This document shows, piece after piece, positions 34,477 to 41,228 of a DNA stretch of 42,279 nt (within the stretch, counting starts at the first letter, position 1; every line of letters begins with the position of its first letter). Below the pieces are notes generated by a model, which made no database searches, was not told where the DNA came from, and saw only the letters and a list, made by a program, of their open reading frames with translations. The stretch spans positions 1-42,279 of the forward strand of contig CAYYZW010000297.1 of assembly GCA_964476375.1 (NCBI GenBank). The letters are read 5' to 3'. This DNA is from SAT2750 sp964476375. GTDB taxonomy: Bacteria; Planctomycetota; Planctomycetia; Pirellulales; Pirellulaceae. Both the position numbers and the translations under genes were made by a program.

Positions 34477-34950
34477 TCAGACCGGGATGCCCAGCTCGAG
34501 TGTTTCGGCGACAGCCGCTTTGTCCAGTTCGCGACCAACCTGGAAACCATGGCGAGTGAGTGAGAATTCTGCCGCACACTGGTGAATGACCATCCCTGCC
34601 CGGCAAAGCTCACAAAAACCGTCCAGGAAGCGGATCGTGATCTCCGGTTCACTACGGCTACGGAACATCACGTGGGAGTCATTGTCCGTTTCAACATAAA
34701 CAGCAAGCAGCCGCTGAGGGGATTCAAATTCCTTGTTGGTCCCCTTGATCTCCATCAGGCCCCGCTTGCAGGCTGTCACCAGGATTGCCTGCGCTTCATC
34801 CGAGAGATCCAGCTCCTGGGCCGACCGGTCAGCAGCCCCAATTTGCTGCCCACACAGCCGGGCCAGTGCGGAAATCGTCGGCACGGCATTCACCAGGTCT
34901 GTCCAGGCATCGCCAGTTCCGTCATTACCAAGAAAAGGTGGCAACGTCAC
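34477..34950 (-). CDS. Hypothetical protein (157 aa)
   Basis: Not a family I recognise. The protein is soluble and acidic, with helices in the first half (LVNAVPTISALARLCGQQIG, SDEAQAILVTACKRGLMEIK) and a beta-rich second half (LLAVYVETDNDSHVMFRSRS, ITIRFLDGFCELCRAGMV) that has an FCELC cysteine pair. The ending FQVGRELDKAAVAETLELG is also helical. There is no signal peptide or membrane helix. It ends 23 bases from the convergent aspC stop. Codon use and the long single frame support a real gene. Confidence 0.6.
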   Translation of the reverse strand: MTLPPFLGNDGTGDAWTDLVNAVPTISALARLCGQQIGAADRSAQELDLSDEAQAILVTACKRGLMEIKGTNKEFESPQRLLAVYVETDNDSHVMFRSRSEPEITIRFLDGFCELCRAGMVIHQCAAEFSLTRHGFQVGRELDKAAVAETLELGIPV

Positions 34951-35040
34951 ATTTCACCCCATTTCCAGAAGTCCATCTTCAAGAGCTCATCAACGTCTAT
35001 TCTTGGTTGGAAGCAGCAGAAGCACAATCACCCGGCCAAG

Positions 35041-35080
35041 ATGTTGCTAATCTGCTCCAGGTGTTCACTTTTTGCAACAT
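35041..35080. repeat. Inverted repeat ATGTTGC / GCAACAT
   Basis: Perfect 7-base arms at 35041-35047 and 35074-35080 with a 26-base spacer, in the upstream region of the sigma-factor gene. Confidence 0.5.
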
Positions 35081-35112
35081 CCGGGGAAATCCGGAGATTC
35101 CGGAAATATTCC
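35079..35112. repeat. Helically phased TCCGG repeats
   Basis: ATCCGG (35079), ATCCGG (35089), TTCCGG (35098) and ATTCC (35108) recur at 10, 9 and 10 bases, about one DNA turn, which would put all copies on one face of the helix. Confidence 0.45.
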
Positions 35113-35177
35113 ATAAGTCCCATAACAACCGGGACTTGTGGAACTTCCCTTTGATCCATGGGTTTCCGGCACCAGAA

Positions 35178-35196
35178 ATGCACTTCACTGGTGCAT
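35178..35196 (+). promoter_or_regulatory. Small hairpin in the sigma-factor leader
   Basis: ATGCAC and GTGCAT form a perfect 6-base stem around the loop TTCACTG, 55 bases before the GTG start at 35252. There is no U tract, so it is not a classic terminator; it may affect transcript stability or translation. Confidence 0.35.
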
Positions 35197-35251
35197 CATC
35201 CCTTTCCTGCTCCGCAGCTTCCCTGTATCACCCCCGACCAGGAGATATCAC

Positions 35252-36808
35252 GTGGCCACAATCTCTTCTCATTCGCGGCAAGCGACTCTCTCTTCCCCCG
35301 AGGACAAGCTGGATCCCGCCGCATCGCCCAGCAGCAAAATGTCCAATCCACGTTCCTGCAAGTATAAGATCTCGCGAATAACATCCGGATCCAGCACCAT
35401 GACGGTTGTTCCGATTCGCATGTATCTGATGCAGATGGGCCGCATTCCCCTGCTTTCACGCGAGGAAGAAATCGCTATCGCCAAGTGGGTCGAAGCCAGC
35501 CAGGCACGCTATCGCAAGAGCATGCTCTCCACCGACTACATGCTCCAGCAGGCCGTCGGCCTGCTGGAAGACGTGCGGAACAAAAAGCTGAGGCTCGATC
35601 GCACCATCGAGGTCTCCGTCACCGATGCAAAGGGCAAGAAAGCCCTCCTTTCCCGACTGGACCCCAACCTGCTGACCCTGCACCGGCTGCTGCTGGCCAA
35701 CCGGGCTGATTTTCACATTGCACTCAACGCACGTCGACGTGAAAACCCACGTCGAAAGGCATGGCGAAGACTGATCAAGCGACGGGGAAAAGCACAGCGA
35801 CTGGTCGAGGAACTTCATCTTCGCACCGGACGCCTGGAGACACTGCTGAAGGACCTGGAAACAATCAACCAGCGGATGCAACAGCTCAAGCAGCAGATGG
35901 ATCAGTTAGCCACGGGTGAACCATCCACCCCGGGAGACCTCGTGCAGCTCCGTTCCGAGCTCAGGCAGCTGATGCGACAGTGCCAGGAAAGTCCTGCCAC
36001 GCTCGATCGACGCCTGCAGAAAATCAAGGAATTCAAGGCAGACTACGACGAGGCAAAGCGTCGACTTTCAGCCAGCAATCTCCGGCTGGTGGTTTCGATC
36101 GCCAAGAAATACCGCAACCGGGGTCTGAGTTTCCTCGACCTGATCCAGGAAGGAAATACCGGGCTGATGCGGGCGGTCGAAAAATTTGACCACGCGCGTG
36201 GTTACAAGTTCTCTACCTATGCCACCTGGTGGATCCGACAGGCCATCACACGTGCCGTGGCGGACCAGAGCCGCACGATCCGCGTGCCGGTTCACATGAT
36301 CCAGGTGATGACCCGTGTTCGCAACATCACACGGGAACTGCTGCAGGACCTCGGCCGTGAACCGAATGCCGAGGAAGTCGCCAAGCGTGCCGGTTTACCG
36401 CTGCAGGATGCCCAGTGCATCATGAAAATGTCACGGCAACCGCTGTCACTGGACCAGCCGGTCGGAGATCACGAGGAGAATAATTTTGGCGAGTTCCTTG
36501 AGGATTACCGGGATGACAACCCCATGGATGATATCAACCAGCAGGCTCTCAAGATGCACCTGGCGGAGGCCATGGAAGATCTGAATTACCGTGAACGGGA
36601 AATTCTCCGGCTGCGATTCGGGCTGGCCGACGGGTACAGCTACACACTGGAGGAAGTGGGGAAGATCTTTTCCGTGACGCGCGAGCGGGTCCGACAGATC
36701 GAGTCCAAGGCGGTGCAGAAGCTGCAACAGCCCTTCCGCAGTAAACGACTCTCTTCGTTCCTGGACCTGCCAAACCCGATGGCTGAGAGCAGGCTTGCCA
36801 CGACATGA
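35252..36808 (+). CDS. RpoD-like sigma-70 factor with a long insertion
   Basis: A 518-residue sigma factor. Region 1.2 is IRMYLMQMGRIPLLSREEE (about 55-75). Regions 2.1-2.4 (about 270-350) read NLRLVVSIAKKYRNRGLSFL, DLIQEGNTGLMRAVEKFD and FSTYATWWIRQAITRAVADQ; region 4 has LEEVGKIFSVTRERVRQIE near the C-terminus. Between regions 1.2 and 2 lies a basic, coiled-coil-prone segment of about 190 residues (RRENPRRKAWRRLIKRRGKA), in the place of the non-conserved region of primary sigma factors. Region 1.1 is absent. GTG 35252 is chosen because GGAG lies eight bases upstream; ATG 35340 is an alternative without one. Whether it is the main sigma factor or a group 2 paralogue cannot be told here. Confidence 0.9.
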   Translation: MATISSHSRQATLSSPEDKLDPAASPSSKMSNPRSCKYKISRITSGSSTMTVVPIRMYLMQMGRIPLLSREEEIAIAKWVEASQARYRKSMLSTDYMLQQAVGLLEDVRNKKLRLDRTIEVSVTDAKGKKALLSRLDPNLLTLHRLLLANRADFHIALNARRRENPRRKAWRRLIKRRGKAQRLVEELHLRTGRLETLLKDLETINQRMQQLKQQMDQLATGEPSTPGDLVQLRSELRQLMRQCQESPATLDRRLQKIKEFKADYDEAKRRLSASNLRLVVSIAKKYRNRGLSFLDLIQEGNTGLMRAVEKFDHARGYKFSTYATWWIRQAITRAVADQSRTIRVPVHMIQVMTRVRNITRELLQDLGREPNAEEVAKRAGLPLQDAQCIMKMSRQPLSLDQPVGDHEENNFGEFLEDYRDDNPMDDINQQALKMHLAEAMEDLNYREREILRLRFGLADGYSYTLEEVGKIFSVTRERVRQIESKAVQKLQQPFRSKRLSSFLDLPNPMAESRLATT

Positions 36809-36810
36809 TC

Positions 36811-37671
36811 CTAGAGGCAGGCGCCCAGGACCTGCATCGTGGCCCGTGAACGATTGAGCACGTAAAAGTGAAGCCCCGGTACACCGCCGGCAAGCAGGTC
36901 ATTCACCTGCTCCTGTGCGTACTGGATTCCCGCCTCGAATTGCCACCCGGCATCTTCCTTTTCCCTCAGCCGGGAGACCAGGTTCTCTGGCAGGGCTGCC
37001 TTGCAGAGGGATGTGATTCGCTGGATCTGGGCCAGGCTGGTGACAGGCAGGATTCCCGGCACCAGGGGAACATGAATGCCGGCAGTATCAAATGCATCAC
37101 GGAATCGATAGAAGTCATCGTTGTCGTAAAAAAGCTGCGTGATCACCACGTCGGCCCCTGCATCCACCTTGCGTTTCAGGTTCTCCAGGTCCACCTCGGC
37201 ACTGGGGGCTTCCTGGTGAACCTCGGGGTACCCGGCCACGGCAATATCAAAACCGGGAAACTCGCTGGCGATCAGAGAGACCAGTTCGTTGGCGTACCGG
37301 AATCCCCCCTCGGTGACCTGGAAAGTCGGCTGGTCGGCCGGCGGGTCACCTCGAAGGGCGACAATAAAATCAATCCCCGCATCCCGGGCACGGCCCAGGT
37401 AGTCTCGTAACTGGTTCACGGTGGAGCCGACACAGGTCAGGTGCGAGGCGACCGGGACCTGGAACTGCTGCCTGACACGGGTGACAATTTCCAGCGTCTT
37501 CTCGCGCGTGGATCCCCCGGCCCCGTAGGTACAGGTGACGTAGCTGGGCTCAAATTGCATCAGCTGGCCGATGTGATCCTCCAGGGCCCTTTCCCCGGCC
37601 TCTGTTTTCGGCGGGAAAAGTTCAAAGGAGATCGCCGGGCGATCCTGCTGGTAAAACGATGCAAGCGACAT
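36811..37671 (-). CDS. metF: 5,10-Methylenetetrahydrofolate reductase
   Basis: Flavoenzyme that reduces 5,10-methylene-THF to 5-methyl-THF for methionine synthesis; 286 residues against 296 in E. coli MetF. The TIM barrel shows ISFELFPPKTEAGE, VTCTYGAGGSTRE, VASHLTCVGST, FIVALRGDPP and VVITQLFYDNDDFYRFRD, and the folate/FAD-binding LVPGILPVTS. The ATG at 37671 begins the family N-terminus (MSLASFYQQDRP); the open frame to 37746 adds 25 unrelated residues. It has no clear Shine-Dalgarno sequence. It converges on the sigma-factor gene with two bases between the stops. Confidence 0.94.
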   Translation of the reverse strand: MSLASFYQQDRPAISFELFPPKTEAGERALEDHIGQLMQFEPSYVTCTYGAGGSTREKTLEIVTRVRQQFQVPVASHLTCVGSTVNQLRDYLGRARDAGIDFIVALRGDPPADQPTFQVTEGGFRYANELVSLIASEFPGFDIAVAGYPEVHQEAPSAEVDLENLKRKVDAGADVVITQLFYDNDDFYRFRDAFDTAGIHVPLVPGILPVTSLAQIQRITSLCKAALPENLVSRLREKEDAGWQFEAGIQYAQEQVNDLLAGGVPGLHFYVLNRSRATMQVLGACL

Positions 37672-37759
37672 GAAAGGGCCAGGGGGGCGAGTTGTCAATC
37701 GATCCACGAAGATGGAACTATACACGCCCGAACAGATATTGGGCACAGGAGATAATGAG

Positions 37760-37936
37760 ATGGCGAGTATTTCCTACCATCACGTCCTACCGCGCCACGA
37801 CTGGCAGGCAACGGCAGAATACATGGAGCAGTGGAAAAGAGACTTTCCCATGCACGATTCATTCTTGCCTAGTCCTCTTACCAAAGATGAAAAACTGGGC
37901 ACACCTTGGGCACACCAACCGGCGTTTCAATGGTAA
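37760..37936 (+). CDS. Small ORF (58 aa) with a strong ribosome binding site
   Basis: AGGAG at 37747-37751 is eight bases before the ATG at 37760, a textbook arrangement. The 58-residue product (HHVLPRHDWQATAEYMEQWK, ending HQPAFQW) is polar, rich in His, Trp and Pro and has no known family or membrane segment. An ATG at 37712 could extend it by 16 residues. It lies next to the tRNA-Leu fragment and an inverted repeat that overlaps its end, so it may be a small real gene or the truncated start of a lost one. Confidence 0.4.
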   Translation: MASISYHHVLPRHDWQATAEYMEQWKRDFPMHDSFLPSPLTKDEKLGTPWAHQPAFQW

Positions 37937-37956
37937 TCTGGTTGTAGCCGGTTAGG
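37915..37956. repeat. Imperfect inverted repeat (CCAACCGGC / GCCGGTTAGG)
   Basis: The arms at 37915-37923 and 37947-37956 share a perfect 7-base core (AACCGGC/GCCGGTT) around a 23-base spacer. It overlaps the 3' end of the small ORF and stops 10 bases before the tRNA-Leu fragment. It could be a weak terminator or part of a recombination site. Confidence 0.35.
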
Positions 37957-38121
37957 TTTTACCCGGGCCAGAGTGGCGGAATTGGCAGACGCGGTGGGAA
38001 GGTCATCATAAAACCCAGTCACTTGTTCTATGGAGCGAGTGCGACTTCCCTTGTTGTGAATCAATAAGCCACCAGCTGCCCCTGAGGCAAGTACGGCGAC
38101 AACAACAAGCAGTCGTCTCAT
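37927..38121 (-). CDS. Possible 64-aa membrane-anchored peptide, doubtful
   Basis: Starting at the ATG at 38121, the minus strand encodes a basic N-terminus and one hydrophobic helix (MRRLLVVVAVLASGAAGGLL), then a polar tail. Its C-terminal part is antisense to the tRNA-Leu fragment, which suggests that the tail is accidental and that any original gene was cut. No good ribosome binding site is seen. Confidence 0.2.
   Translation of the reverse strand: MRRLLVVVAVLASGAAGGLLIHNKGSRTRSIEQVTGFYDDLPTASANSATLARVKPNRLQPDYH
37967..37993 (+). pseudogene. tRNA-Leu 5' fragment
   Basis: GCCAGA followed by GTGGCGGAATTGGCAGACGC is the 5' acceptor strand, D-arm and D-loop of a bacterial tRNA-Leu, with the match perhaps reaching GTGGG at the start of the anticodon stem. 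After that there is no anticodon loop, T-arm or closing CTCTGGC acceptor strand within reach. The gene is therefore truncated and cannot be functional. Confidence 0.7.
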
Positions 38122-38164
38122 GGCAGCACCTGCTGGTGACTCAAGTGAATCAGCCTGGTTCAAA

Positions 38165-38299
38165 TCAATTCGTGGATCGGCCCGGGACTGTCGAGAAGAT
38201 AGCGAGGGCGGCCATGCCCAGGCCGCCGGCCCGCAAGAAGTGGAGGCGGGAGATGCCATCGCAATATGGGTTTGCCTTGTTCCGGGCGACTGTGAGCAT
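38165..38299 (-). pseudogene. DUF1501 N-terminal remnant
   Basis: From the ATG at 38299 the minus strand encodes 44 residues including YCDGISRLHFLRAGGLGMAA, the N-terminal Tat-signal region of DUF1501 proteins (normally CDGISRRxFLxxGxLG). The frame then stops at TGA and nothing like the remaining 400 residues follows. The second arginine of the Tat pair is replaced by leucine, a sign of decay. It lies downstream of the DUF1549/DUF1553 gene in the same direction. Confidence 0.65.
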
Positions 38300-38541
38300 T
38301 GCACCCCTCCGGGTCGCGAGACAGACGAGAAGTTTCCACAATCTTAGGACAGTTGTTTCCATTCTTCCCTAACAATCACGGTGCGACCGGGGCTGCTCGT
38401 ACCCTGGCGGGAAATCTCGCCGGGCCGTGTAGAAGAAACCGCGAGTGGCGATAAAGATCCGCACCCTCTCTAGAGAGAGAAGCGACGAGTTTCCCGGAAA
38501 TAGCCACACGCAAAGAGATGAGGTCCTGGCCTGAGACCGTC

Positions 38542-38555
38542 GCCGGAAATCCGGC
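38542..38555 (-). terminator. Hairpin directly after the DUF1549/DUF1553 gene
   Basis: GCCGGA, AA, TCCGGC is a perfect 6-base inverted repeat beginning two bases past the TAG at 38557. No U tract follows on the minus strand, so if it ends transcription it is not a classic intrinsic terminator. Confidence 0.3.
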
Positions 38556-38556
38556 A

Positions 38557-41187
38557 CTAGTGCTGGTAGATAAATTCTTTCGAGTTCAGCAGGGTCCAGA
38601 GGATATCCTCCCAGGCCTGCCGGCGATTCGAACTCTGCTGGACATGGCCGAGGAATTTCTCCGCAGCCTCCGCGGATGGGTGCCGGCTGAGGGCTCGCTG
38701 GTAAAGCTCCGCGAGGACCTGCCTGTCCGAGGCACCGGCTGCCAGCATTGCCGGCAAGCGACCCGTTTCTGCCGACAGTTTTTTCGCGACCAGATCACCC
38801 ACCGTCAGTTCCAGTGCCTGCTTGCGATTAAAGCCCGTTGACCGATCGCACTCGCATGTTTCCCGCCGCACAGGCTGGCCAAACGTCCTCAGGAACGGAT
38901 GAAGTTCATAACGAACGTATTTTCCCGATGAATTGATAAGCGTCACCAGGTCGGTGACCGGCAATTGCACCGCCCGGGTACCGATCGGCAGCTTGAACGA
39001 CTCGGTGGGAATTCCGACAAGGTAGTCCTGCATCACCTCGTACTGTTCCGGTACCCCTGTCACCTCGCAGATCGCATCCAGCAGTACCTCGGCCGGCAGT
39101 GGCCGGGCATGGTGGTGAGAAAAGTAGCGTGCATCAGCCAGGTTATGATCGTTCGGAGCCGAGCTCAACTGGTAAGCGCGGGACTGGACAATCACCCGGA
39201 CCAGCGGCTTGAGCTGGAAGTCGTTGGCAATGAAAAACTCGGCCAGGGCTGCCAGCAACTCGTCATTGACCGACGGGTTCGAATCGCGAAAATCGTCCAC
39301 CGGTTCGACAATCCCGCGTCCATGAAGGTGAAACCAGACACGGTTCACCAGTGAGCGGGCAAAGAACGGGTTGCCAGGGCTGGTAATCCATCTCGCCAGC
39401 ACGCTGCGAAGGTCGGTCTTCTCGTCAATCTGCTGGGCCGGCTGGCCTGGGAAATGCGGCGCCACGTCCCGGTTTCCCTCGCCCGTCAGACGGGAGATGG
39501 CCGGGTCCAGCTGGACCGCAATCTGCCGCCGGTCCGGCCGCCCACTGGGACCCTCCTTGCCCAGTCGGCTGCGTTTGACCTGTGAGAAAAATGCTGCCAG
39601 CCCGAGATAATCATCCTGTGTCCAGCGTTCAAACGGGTGGTTGTGGCACTGGGCACACTGCAATCGAATCCCCAGGAAAAGCTGGGCCGTCGATTCCGCC
39701 AGGTCCTTCTGGAGATAATCGACGTCGGTCACCATCCTCGGCATCGGGGCAACACAGAAGTAATTTGTTGCCGGGTCCTTGTACGACTCTCCCTGGGACA
39801 TCAGCATCGCCTCAACAATCTCCGACAGCGGGCGATCCTGGCGGATCTGCTCGCGCAGCCAGGCCTGGAAGGCCTGGGCCCCCTGGAACTGGATCGAATC
39901 ACGGCTGACACGCAGCACGTCGAGCCATTTCTTCGTCCAGAAATCGGTGAACTCGCTACGGTGAAGCAGTTCGTCCACCAGCCTCTCGCGCTTGTCACTG
40001 TCGCTGGACGCCAGGAAAGCAGCTGTCTCGGCGGGCGAGGGGAGCAGGCCACAGAGGTCCAGGGTCACGCGGCGGATGAACTCTGCATCGCTACAGAGTT
40101 CCGAGGGCGCGATATTCAGTAACCGCAGCTTGGCGAACACGTGCTCGTCCACGAAGTTGTTCACCTCCGGATCAGGCCAGCGATATCCCGGCTGGGACCG
40201 GGCAATATGGGTCATCCGCACCGACACCAGCTGACCCATGTAACGACAGAGAATCGCCACCTCTCCCTGCTGGTGAAACTCCACGCGCCCCTGCTGGTCC
40301 ACGTCGGCAACGGCCAGGTCGCTGCTCTGGTAGCTGGTGATCCGCGTGACATCCTCGCTCTCTCCATCCTCGTACGTTGCCAGGACAGCCAGTTGCTGTT
40401 GCATGCTCGGTGCCCGGAGAACCCTCTCGGCCGGGGTCACCTGCAGGCCTGCCAGGCCGGGAGATTGCCGGTCATGGACAAGCCCCTCTGTCTGCCAGCG
40501 ACGGAGCACCTGGGCGGCATGGCTCTCCTCCCCGAATCGCTTGCCACCGACATGAGGAATCTTCATGAGTGGTTTTCGAAGCAGCAGGCTCTGGTCTGGC
40601 CGAAAACCATTCGTCCGCCGTCCAAAGGCATCTCGTACCAGTTGCTGATGGTCAACATCATTGTCCGATCCCCAGAGGCTCAGCCGGAATCCCCCTTTCC
40701 CACTCGGGGCACCGTGACAGCGGATATCACTGCAGCCGAGCGAGCTTAACAGTGGCACCACTTGCCGTTGAAAACTGACCGGGTGCTCCTCGGCAGTCCC
40801 CCGGGCAGCCACCTCGATTGTCCGTGTCCGGCCACCGACACGCACCGACAGGCTTGCGGTGCCATCCTGGCGTGCGGTCACAAGCCCCCGCTGGTCCACG
40901 TCAAAAACAGGCGAGCTGGATGTCCACTCGACCAGGTGGGTAAGATCGGTCTCGGTACCATCGCGGCCGACCGCCGTCACCAGGAGCTGCCGACTGGCTT
41001 CCGGCCCGGCAAGCTCGACTCGATCTGGCGTGATAACAATCGTCGCCCGTCGCCCCGGATCTGCCCTGCCCTGCAGATCCTCATCACCCGCATCGAGCGA
41101 GGCTGCCATGGTTACAAGCAGCAGCATCACGAGGCCACCGATACCGGCCGCGGGGACTGGTTGTTTCTGGTGAACCTGGTGTCGCAT
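38557..41187 (-). CDS. BIG2-PSCyt-DUF1549-DUF1553 protein (planctomycete heme-motif family)
   Basis: An 876-residue exported protein typical of planctomycetes. A hydrophobic signal (GIGGLVMLLLVTMAASL) is followed by BIG2/Ig-like domains (about 47-130 and 250-325), a cytochrome-like motif CSDIRCH (Cys152, Cys157, His158; C-x4-C-H), DUF1549 (about 340-550) with a standard CAQCH heme motif (Cys511, Cys514, His515), and DUF1553 (about 600-860; PGNPFFARSLVNRVWFHLHG, ARPLPAEVLLDAI). The family is thought to act with DUF1501 partners outside the cytoplasm, but its reaction is unknown. ATG 41187 is preferred, with GAGG about eight bases upstream; GTG 41226 would add 13 residues. It follows its DUF1501 partner by 41 bases. 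Confidence 0.9.
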   Translation of the reverse strand: MRHQVHQKQPVPAAGIGGLVMLLLVTMAASLDAGDEDLQGRADPGRRATIVITPDRVELAGPEASRQLLVTAVGRDGTETDLTHLVEWTSSSPVFDVDQRGLVTARQDGTASLSVRVGGRTRTIEVAARGTAEEHPVSFQRQVVPLLSSLGCSDIRCHGAPSGKGGFRLSLWGSDNDVDHQQLVRDAFGRRTNGFRPDQSLLLRKPLMKIPHVGGKRFGEESHAAQVLRRWQTEGLVHDRQSPGLAGLQVTPAERVLRAPSMQQQLAVLATYEDGESEDVTRITSYQSSDLAVADVDQQGRVEFHQQGEVAILCRYMGQLVSVRMTHIARSQPGYRWPDPEVNNFVDEHVFAKLRLLNIAPSELCSDAEFIRRVTLDLCGLLPSPAETAAFLASSDSDKRERLVDELLHRSEFTDFWTKKWLDVLRVSRDSIQFQGAQAFQAWLREQIRQDRPLSEIVEAMLMSQGESYKDPATNYFCVAPMPRMVTDVDYLQKDLAESTAQLFLGIRLQCAQCHNHPFERWTQDDYLGLAAFFSQVKRSRLGKEGPSGRPDRRQIAVQLDPAISRLTGEGNRDVAPHFPGQPAQQIDEKTDLRSVLARWITSPGNPFFARSLVNRVWFHLHGRGIVEPVDDFRDSNPSVNDELLAALAEFFIANDFQLKPLVRVIVQSRAYQLSSAPNDHNLADARYFSHHHARPLPAEVLLDAICEVTGVPEQYEVMQDYLVGIPTESFKLPIGTRAVQLPVTDLVTLINSSGKYVRYELHPFLRTFGQPVRRETCECDRSTGFNRKQALELTVGDLVAKKLSAETGRLPAMLAAGASDRQVLAELYQRALSRHPSAEAAEKFLGHVQQSSNRRQAWEDILWTLLNSKEFIYQH

Positions 41188-41228
41188 CTGGGCTGCCTCT
41201 TGATTCTTTGACTTGATTCCCTGCACGC

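Larger units (their letters stand above)
34951..35251 (+). promoter_or_regulatory. Structured 301-base region before the sigma-factor gene
   Basis: No gene is visible here, and the base composition is more AT-rich than the flanks. It holds a perfect 7-base inverted repeat, a set of evenly spaced TCCGG motifs, the direct repeat CCATAA (35111-35116 and 35120-35125) and a small hairpin, each listed separately. It separates the divergent 157-residue gene and the sigma-factor gene, so it should contain promoters for both; I could not pick a convincing -35/-10 pair. Confidence 0.5.
37937..38556. other. 620-base scar region with gene fragments
   Basis: No confident gene lies here. It contains a 5' tRNA-Leu fragment (37967), a broken DUF1501 N-terminus (38165-38299), a doubtful short frame, the palindrome CTCTCTAGAGAG at 38466-38477, and a hairpin just after the DUF1549/DUF1553 stop. 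The mix of cut pieces suggests past insertion and deletion rather than a single regulatory region. Confidence 0.5.

Noticed and set aside
37967..38060. A complete tRNA-Leu, or one split by an intron
   Set aside because: No anticodon loop, T-arm or CTCTGGC acceptor strand follows, and no group I intron features are visible, so only a 5' fragment is supported.
38466..38477. CTCTCTAGAGAG palindrome as an operator or terminator
   Set aside because: A 12-base simple CT/AG palindrome with no adjacent promoter or U tract; it may be chance.
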